Assembly (NCBI GenBank): GCA_015232955.1
Contig: JADFYS010000035.1
Coordinates: forward strand, 1 to 12,239
Source of the DNA: Gammaproteobacteria bacterium
GTDB lineage: Bacteria; Pseudomonadota; Gammaproteobacteria; Thiohalomonadales; Thiohalomonadaceae
Reading direction: 5' to 3'
Length of the DNA: 12,239 nucleotides
The notes beneath the pieces are model-generated. The model was not told the DNA's origin. It was given only the letters and a program-made list of their open reading frames with translations, and did no database searches. The position numbers and the translations under genes were made by a program. The first letter of the stretch is position 1. Each line of letters opens with the position of its first letter. Below, one piece after another: positions 8,233-12,239 of the stretch.

Positions 8233-8874
8233 TTACTCTGTGGTCTCTTCACCCTCTCCCTCATCACTCCCCTCTTCAGTGTCGACTGCTGCGCGTGTCT
8301 TGTGAACGGCGGCAACAGGGAGGTCATGCTCTTCGCCGTGGCTAAGCTCAAGCAGTTCAACCCCGTCCGGGAGCTTGATTTCAGAGAGGTGGAAGGCGTG
8401 CTCCATCGTCAGGTGCGAGAGATCGATGGCGATATATTCCGGTAGATCCTTGGGCAGACAGCTAATCTCCACCTCGGTAATGTTGTGACTTATCATACCG
8501 CCATCAATCTTGACCCCGGGAGCGACCTCTTCCCCGCTAAAGTGGAGGGGAACGGTCATCCGAATCTTCTCATCACTCTTAATACGGAGAAAATCGGCGT
8601 GGAGGATGAAAGGCTTTGCCGGATGGCGCTGCAGATCCTTAAGTACCACCTGCTCTGACCGACCATCGATGGTGAGGTTCAGAATGTGGGAGTAGAACGC
8701 CTCCTGTTCGAGGTGGTTCGCAAGAATATGGTGTTCAAGGGTGATGGCAGCGGGCTCTCTGTCTCCGCCATAGATAACTGCCGGGACATTGCCATTGCGA
8801 CGCAGGCGGCGGCTCGCACCTTTCCCCTGATCGCTGCGGCTGGTGGCAGTCAGACTAAAATCGACATTACTCAT
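8233..8874 (-). CDS. rplY: 50S ribosomal protein L25 / general stress protein Ctc
   Basis: L25 binds 5S rRNA in the central protuberance of the large subunit. At 213 residues this is the long two-domain CTC form, not the roughly 95-residue E. coli form. The N-terminal L25 domain (about 4-95) contains KGASRRLRRNGNVPAVIYGG and VVLKDLQRHPAKPFILHADFLRI-type sequence. The C-terminal beta domain (about 96-190) contains VPLHFSGEEVAPGVK. An acidic tail of about 20 residues rich in Glu and Asp ends the protein. GGAGA at 8884-8888 lies 9 bases before the ATG as Shine-Dalgarno. A hairpin lies just upstream of it, and a probable prs terminator precedes that, so rplY probably has its own promoter. L25 is known to repress its own translation in E. 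coli, so the leader could matter. pth follows closely. Confidence 0.98.
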   Translation of the reverse strand: MSNVDFSLTATSRSDQGKGASRRLRRNGNVPAVIYGGDREPAAITLEHHILANHLEQEAFYSHILNLTIDGRSEQVVLKDLQRHPAKPFILHADFLRIKSDEKIRMTVPLHFSGEEVAPGVKIDGGMISHNITEVEISCLPKDLPEYIAIDLSHLTMEHAFHLSEIKLPDGVELLELSHGEEHDLPVAAVHKTRAAVDTEEGSDEGEGEETTE

Positions 8875-8897
8875 GTTACTACTTCTCCGTGATGGGT

Positions 8898-8915
8898 GCC
8901 CCGAAGTGGTGGGGC
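8898..8915 (-). other. Short GC-rich hairpin upstream of the rplY Shine-Dalgarno
   Basis: GCCCC (8898-8902) and GGGGC (8911-8915) can pair around an 8-base loop. In the transcript the stem ends about 9 bases before the GGAGA of rplY. It is short but all G-C. A role in translational control of L25 is possible, and it may equally be incidental in this GC-rich leader. Confidence 0.35.
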
Positions 8916-8950
8916 GGGGTAAATGCTACATCCGCGACCAGATGCAACAG

Positions 8951-8971
8951 AAAAGAGGGGGAGATCCCCTC
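8951..8971 (-). terminator. Probable intrinsic terminator after prs
   Basis: Read on the minus strand, GAGGGG and CCCCTC (8966-8971 and 8955-8960) form a six-pair G/C-rich stem with a 5-base loop, extendable by one G-U pair. TTTT follows directly at 8954-8951, then CTG. It begins 6 bases past the prs stop codon. The T-run is short, so termination may be partial. Confidence 0.6.
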
Positions 8972-8977
8972 CAAAAT

Positions 8978-9916
8978 TCAGTCCATATAGAGGGAACTGA
9001 CCGATTCGTGGTTATGGATGCGACGAATGGTCTCGGCCAGCACCTCTGCCATACTGATCTGCCTCACTTTGGGACAGCTCATCGCCTCTTCTGATAGCGG
9101 GAGGGAGTCGGTCACCACCAGCTCATCCAGTTGAGAGCGGTTGATATTGTCGATGGCGGGGCCGGAGAGCACCGGGTGGGTGATATAGGCCTTCACCATC
9201 TTTGCTCCGTGCTCTTTTAGTGCCGCCGCCGCCTTGCAGAGGGTTCCGGCAGTATCGACGAGATCATCGATGAGAACACAGGAGCGGTTCTCGACATCAC
9301 CAATGATATGCATCACCTTGGCGACATTGGCTTGAGGCCGCCGTTTATCGATGATGGCGAGGTCGGCATCATCGAGCCGTTTCGCCAGCGCCCGGGCGCG
9401 AACAACACCACCGACATCGGGAGAGACCACCATCTGGTTCTTCTCAGGGTTGCGCCAGATCTCGCTTAAGAGCAGGGGGGAGGCGTAGACATTATCCACC
9501 GGAATATCAAAAAAACCTTGAATCTGATCCGCATGGAGATCGATGGTGAGAAGGTGGTTGATACCGACACCGACCAGCATATTGGCGACAACCTTGGCGG
9601 TGATCGCCACCCGGGAAGAGCGAGGTCGTCGATCCTGACGGGCGTAGCCGAAATAGGGGATGACCGCGGTAATGCGGCGCGCTGAGGAGCGTCGGACGGC
9701 ATCGGCCATCACCATCAGCTCCATCAGGTTGTCATTGGTCGGGGCGCAGGTTGACTGCACAATAAAGACATGGCGGCCGCGGATATTCTCCAACAGCTCC
9801 ACCATAATCTCGCCGTCACTAAAACGGCCGATGATCGCCTTGCCGAGGGGGATATCGAGATGGTTGGCAATACTCTGAGCCAGTTGCGGGTTGGAGTTGC
9901 CGGCAAAGACCATCAT
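8978..9916 (-). CDS. prs: Ribose-phosphate pyrophosphokinase (PRPP synthetase)
   Basis: This cytoplasmic enzyme makes 5-phosphoribosyl-1-pyrophosphate from ribose 5-phosphate and ATP. PRPP feeds purine, pyrimidine, NAD, histidine and tryptophan synthesis. The 312 residues fit the class I bacterial enzyme (about 315). Motifs in order are GRFSDGEIMVE (30-40), the ATP-contact region YFGYARQDRRPRSS (88-101), the metal and pyrophosphate segment DLHADQIQGFFDIPVDN (126-142), the flexible-loop region IDKRRP (189-194) and the PRPP loop DDLVDTAGT (217-225). Two ATGs occur in tandem at 9916 and 9913. Many homologues also begin with MMVFAGN-like sequence. The upstream ribosome site (AAGG, 12 bases away) is weak. 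It follows tRNA-Gln by 31 bases with little room for a promoter, so it is probably transcribed from upstream with ispE and the tRNA. A probable terminator lies just past its stop. Confidence 0.98.
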   Translation of the reverse strand: MMVFAGNSNPQLAQSIANHLDIPLGKAIIGRFSDGEIMVELLENIRGRHVFIVQSTCAPTNDNLMELMVMADAVRRSSARRITAVIPYFGYARQDRRPRSSRVAITAKVVANMLVGVGINHLLTIDLHADQIQGFFDIPVDNVYASPLLLSEIWRNPEKNQMVVSPDVGGVVRARALAKRLDDADLAIIDKRRPQANVAKVMHIIGDVENRSCVLIDDLVDTAGTLCKAAAALKEHGAKMVKAYITHPVLSGPAIDNINRSQLDELVVTDSLPLSEEAMSCPKVRQISMAEVLAETIRRIHNHESVSSLYMD

Positions 9917-9947
9917 AGCGAAAGAGAACCTTGGGATTGATAAAAAA

Positions 9948-10022
9948 TGGCTGGGGCACCAGGATTCGAACCTGGGCGTGACGGGATCAAAACCCGCTGC
10001 CTTACCGCTTGGCTATGCCCCA
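9948..10022 (-). tRNA. tRNA-Gln (anticodon UUG)
   Basis: The reverse strand folds into a 75-base cloverleaf. The acceptor arms are TGGGGCA and TGCCCCA, with discriminator G and an encoded CCA (9948-9950 on the plus strand reads TGG). The D-arm is AGCCAAGCGGTAAGGC. The anticodon stem GCGGG/CCCGT encloses loop TTTTGAT, giving anticodon TTG. The T-arm CCAGG-TTCGAAT-CCTGG is perfect. A U1-A72 start pair is typical of tRNA-Gln. The 5' end lies 14 bases after the ispE stop, and six Ts follow CCA directly. Confidence 0.97.
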
Positions 10023-10036
10023 ACAGGGTCGTACGG

Positions 10037-10897
10037 TTAATCTCTTGCCTGCTCCAGTCGTCGGAGCAGTGGTGAACGATTCACCCCTCTGGCTACAAAT
10101 CCGTGCCAGTTGGATCGCACCTGAGCCAGAACCTCTTCCGCTTCTCCCCTTTCACTAAAAGGGGCGAACACTGAAGCACCGGTTCCGCTCATCCTCGCTG
10201 GTGACCACTGGCTGAGCCAGTCGGCCACCTCCTTGACTGCAGGGTAGTGGTTAAATACCACCGCTTCGCAGACATTAGAGGTGTTACCAGAATTGAGGGC
10301 GCGTATTGTGATGGCTTGGCAATCCCGTGTCAATTCCTGAGAGGAAAAAATTTCGGCGGTCGCCACCGAGATCCCGGGATGGACCACCAGATACCACGGT
10401 TCATCTGGCGAGATAGGGGTCAATTTTTCACCTACACCCTCGGCCCAGGCCGCCTCGCCAAGGATAAAGACCGGGAGATCGGCCCCGAGGGAGAGTCCCA
10501 ACTCCAGCAGTTCCGTTTGCGAAAGCTGGAGCTGCCAGAGGTGATTGAGGGCGACGAGAGTGGTCGCCGCGTCCGAACTTCCTCCGCCGAGACCACCTCC
10601 GGCAAGGATCTTTTTCTCGAGCGTGATGTCGACCCCTTTGCTACATTTCGTCGCCTGTTGTAACCGTCGGGCTGCACGCCACACCAGATTCTCTTCAGTG
10701 GTCACTCCGGCAAGGGGAGGGGAGAGGTTGATCTCACCGCTCGCATGGGTCTGAAACGAGAGTTGATCCCCGTAGTCGAGAAACTGGAACGCGGTCTGAA
10801 GAAGGTGATAACCGTCACTACGACGACCGGTGATGTGGAGGAAGAGATTGATCTTCGCCGGTGCGGGCCAGTTTGCGCCGGCTTCAAAGAGGTTCAT
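10037..10897 (-). CDS. ispE: 4-diphosphocytidyl-2-C-methyl-D-erythritol kinase
   Basis: IspE phosphorylates CDP-methylerythritol with ATP in the MEP pathway to isoprenoid precursors. The 286 residues and GHMP-kinase signatures are complete: PAPAKINLFLHITGRRSDGYH (11-31) with catalytic K15, the phosphate-binding loop GGGLGGGSSDAAT (100-112), GADLPVFILG (138-147) with D140 as the expected catalytic aspartate, and MSGTGASVF (236-244). The stretch before the glycine loop reads KKILAGGG, where many homologues have a proline (IPMG or LPMG), a minor variation. The start ATG overlaps the lolB stop as ATGA and no separate Shine-Dalgarno sequence is seen, so translation is probably coupled to lolB. The tRNA-Gln gene follows on the same strand. 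Confidence 0.98.
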   Translation of the reverse strand: MNLFEAGANWPAPAKINLFLHITGRRSDGYHLLQTAFQFLDYGDQLSFQTHASGEINLSPPLAGVTTEENLVWRAARRLQQATKCSKGVDITLEKKILAGGGLGGGSSDAATTLVALNHLWQLQLSQTELLELGLSLGADLPVFILGEAAWAEGVGEKLTPISPDEPWYLVVHPGISVATAEIFSSQELTRDCQAITIRALNSGNTSNVCEAVVFNHYPAVKEVADWLSQWSPARMSGTGASVFAPFSERGEAEEVLAQVRSNWHGFVARGVNRSPLLRRLEQARD

Positions 10898-11553
10898 GTC
10901 GGAGAGAGGGGGGAGAAAGCGAGTTTAGACCAGCGGTGAATGGCGATCCTGAGTCGGCTCTCCTCTCCCTCTATGGTGAGGCTCTGCGGCAAGGGGATGC
11001 TCCCCTGTGCAAACGGTTCGTTGTGGTATTTGGGGATGGCAACGGTCCAATCTCCCTGCTCCAGACGAAGCAGATTACCGGCATCATCGAGACTCTGGTG
11101 AGAGCGGCCCGGGGCGGGGATCCCCCGAATCCAGTAGTAGATGCTGGAGATGGGGATCTGCAGTCCAAAGTGGTGGTAGAGGAGACTCTCCGGGGTAGAA
11201 GCGGTGATCACCTCCCCCTCATTGGTGGTGAGGGTCACCCCCTGTTCAGTTCCGAGAAGGCGGAGACTGTGCCCCCCTGACGGGGCGTGGAGATCGATCT
11301 GATAGTCTTCCCCATCCTGATTCCAGATAAGCGTCGCCATCATCCCTTCGCCTCGGTGTTTTACCGCCAGACGGCCGTTGATACTCCAGTGGCGCAGCCG
11401 GAGCAGATACTCCTGCTCCGGGGTGAACGAGGCGAGGGTGGTGGCCGATGGCGGCGGGGGCGGCGCCAGAGCACAACCGGCGTTGAGGAAGAGCGGTAGC
11501 AGCAGCGCGAAGAGCCGGTGAAGGGGGAGGCCGGTGCGGGTGGGTTGCAACAA
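10894..11553 (-). CDS. lolB: Outer-membrane lipoprotein LolB
   Basis: LolB is anchored in the outer membrane and receives lipoproteins from periplasmic LolA for insertion. The N-terminus is a lipoprotein signal: basic residues at 6 and 13, the hydrophobic stretch LFALLLPLFL, then N-A-G-C with candidate lipidated C27. Asparagine at -3 departs from the usual L-x-x-C lipobox. A proline-rich linker (APPPPPS) leads into the beta-barrel-like fold, with LRHWSINGRLAVK (about 53-65), ATLIWNQ and YYWIRGIPAPG (about 139-149), all typical of LolB. The start is TTG at 11553. No in-frame ATG or GTG fits between the upstream TPR stop and the signal peptide, and no clear ribosome site is visible. It lies 23 bases after the TPR gene and overlaps ispE by 4 bases, so it is in one operon with both. 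Confidence 0.94.
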   Translation of the reverse strand: MLQPTRTGLPLHRLFALLLPLFLNAGCALAPPPPPSATTLASFTPEQEYLLRLRHWSINGRLAVKHRGEGMMATLIWNQDGEDYQIDLHAPSGGHSLRLLGTEQGVTLTTNEGEVITASTPESLLYHHFGLQIPISSIYYWIRGIPAPGRSHQSLDDAGNLLRLEQGDWTVAIPKYHNEPFAQGSIPLPQSLTIEGEESRLRIAIHRWSKLAFSPLSPT

Positions 11554-11576
11554 GGGGAGTCGGGCGGTGGCTGGCG

Positions 11577-12239
11577 TTACGGCAAAAACCGCTTTAGGGT
11601 TCGGACTAGGATCTCATGATCCGGGGCAAACTCCTTGGCTTTGGCCCACACCTCACGCGCCTTCTCCTCATCTCCCGATACCCAGAGCAGCTCACCATAG
11701 TGGGCGGCGATCTCGCCATCTTCGCGCAGGCTATTGGCACGATTGAGGTAGGGGAGTGATTCGTTATAGCGCCCCATTTTGTAGAGCACCCACCCCATAC
11801 TGTCGAGAATGGCGGCATCATCAGGGTGCTGTTTCAGCGCCTTTTCGATGTACTGTAGCGCCTCATCATAGCGATCGGTGCGGTCGGCAAGGGTATAACC
11901 GAGGGCGTTGAGGGCGGTGGAGTTGTCGGGGTAGAACTGGAGGACGCGAAGGAGATCACTCTCGAGCAGGTCGATACGATCCAGTTTTTCATAGACCATG
12001 GCACGGGCGTAGAGGATATCTTTATCTTTGGGTGCGGACTCAAGGGCGAGGGTGTAGCTGGCAACCGCCGCTTCGGTCTGTTTATAGAGGAGCTGCAGCT
12101 CTGCCTGGGTCACCAGTCGTCGTTTCTCCCCTTCGGTAGAGGTGATGGTGACCCCTTGAAGGTAGTTCAATCCCTCTTCAAGGCTATCTCGTTCAGCGAT
12201 AAGGGTAGCGGCAAGAAAATGGGACTCCAGGTAGGTCTC
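11577..12239 (-). CDS. Tetratricopeptide repeat protein, 5' partial
   Basis: The frame is open to the right edge, so the N-terminal part is missing. The 220 visible residues include about five TPR helix pairs, at roughly 39-72, 73-106, 107-141, 142-176 and 177-208 counted from the edge. Recognisable TPR patterns include ALNALGYTLADRTDRYDEAL and ILDSMGWVLYKMGRYNESL. TPRs are protein-interaction scaffolds, so no enzymatic role is implied. A TPR protein directly upstream of lolB is also found in Pseudomonas as I recall, where it is often annotated as a large TPR lipoprotein or exported protein. The missing N-terminus prevents checking for a signal peptide here. The 23-base gap to lolB suggests the same operon. 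Confidence 0.88.
   Translation of the reverse strand, partial: ETYLESHFLAATLIAERDSLEEGLNYLQGVTITSTEGEKRRLVTQAELQLLYKQTEAAVASYTLALESAPKDKDILYARAMVYEKLDRIDLLESDLLRVLQFYPDNSTALNALGYTLADRTDRYDEALQYIEKALKQHPDDAAILDSMGWVLYKMGRYNESLPYLNRANSLREDGEIAAHYGELLWVSGDEEKAREVWAKAKEFAPDHEILVRTLKRFLP

Noticed and set aside
10247..10663. 138-codon plus-strand ORF opposite ispE
   Set aside because: It is antisense to a clear GHMP kinase with all motifs, and has no domain or ribosome-site support.
1..12239. Search for CRISPR arrays, IS elements, attachment sites, phage or defence genes
   Set aside because: I saw no regularly spaced repeats, transposase or integrase motifs, or compositional breaks. The gap between genes never exceeds about 155 bases.

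Overview
The window looks like a stretch of chromosome from a free-living or host-associated gammaproteobacterium of moderately high GC. The main evidence is the same-strand gene order TPR protein, lolB, ispE, tRNA-Gln, prs, rplY, pth, ychF. As far as I recall, this matches the conserved arrangement in Pseudomonas and its relatives. I cannot place the organism below class level. I see no mobile element, CRISPR array, phage gene or compositional island.

Layout from left to right. (1) Positions 2-2347, plus strand: the C-terminal part of a large TorS/BarA-type hybrid sensor kinase, with TM, HAMP, HisKA, HATPase, receiver and HPt domains. Its sensor domain lies left of the window. (2) Positions 2350-5676, minus strand: an 1108-residue MscK/MscM-type mechanosensitive channel, tail-to-tail with the kinase and only 2 bases from it. 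(3) A divergent intergenic region of about 150 bases, then a small cytoplasmic rhodanese-domain protein on the plus strand (5830-6339). (4) From 6355 to the right edge everything is on the minus strand and is read from right to left: a partial TPR protein, lolB (outer-membrane lipoprotein insertion), ispE (isoprenoid synthesis), tRNA-Gln(UUG), prs (PRPP synthesis), rplY/ctc (ribosomal L25), pth (peptidyl-tRNA recycling) and ychF (ribosome-associated P-loop NTPase).

The right-hand block combines envelope biogenesis, PRPP supply and translation genes. lolB and ispE overlap by ATGA, and tRNA-Gln lies 13 bases after ispE. A probable intrinsic terminator follows prs, and separate leaders with hairpins precede rplY and ychF. 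Transcription is therefore probably divided into at least three segments: TPR-lolB-ispE-tRNA-prs, rplY-pth, and ychF.

I found no convincing undescribed system. The points worth a second look are modest: RNA structures in the rplY and ychF leaders, a T-run directly after the tRNA, unusual start codons (TTG for lolB, GTG for pth), and a few substitutions in otherwise conserved motifs.
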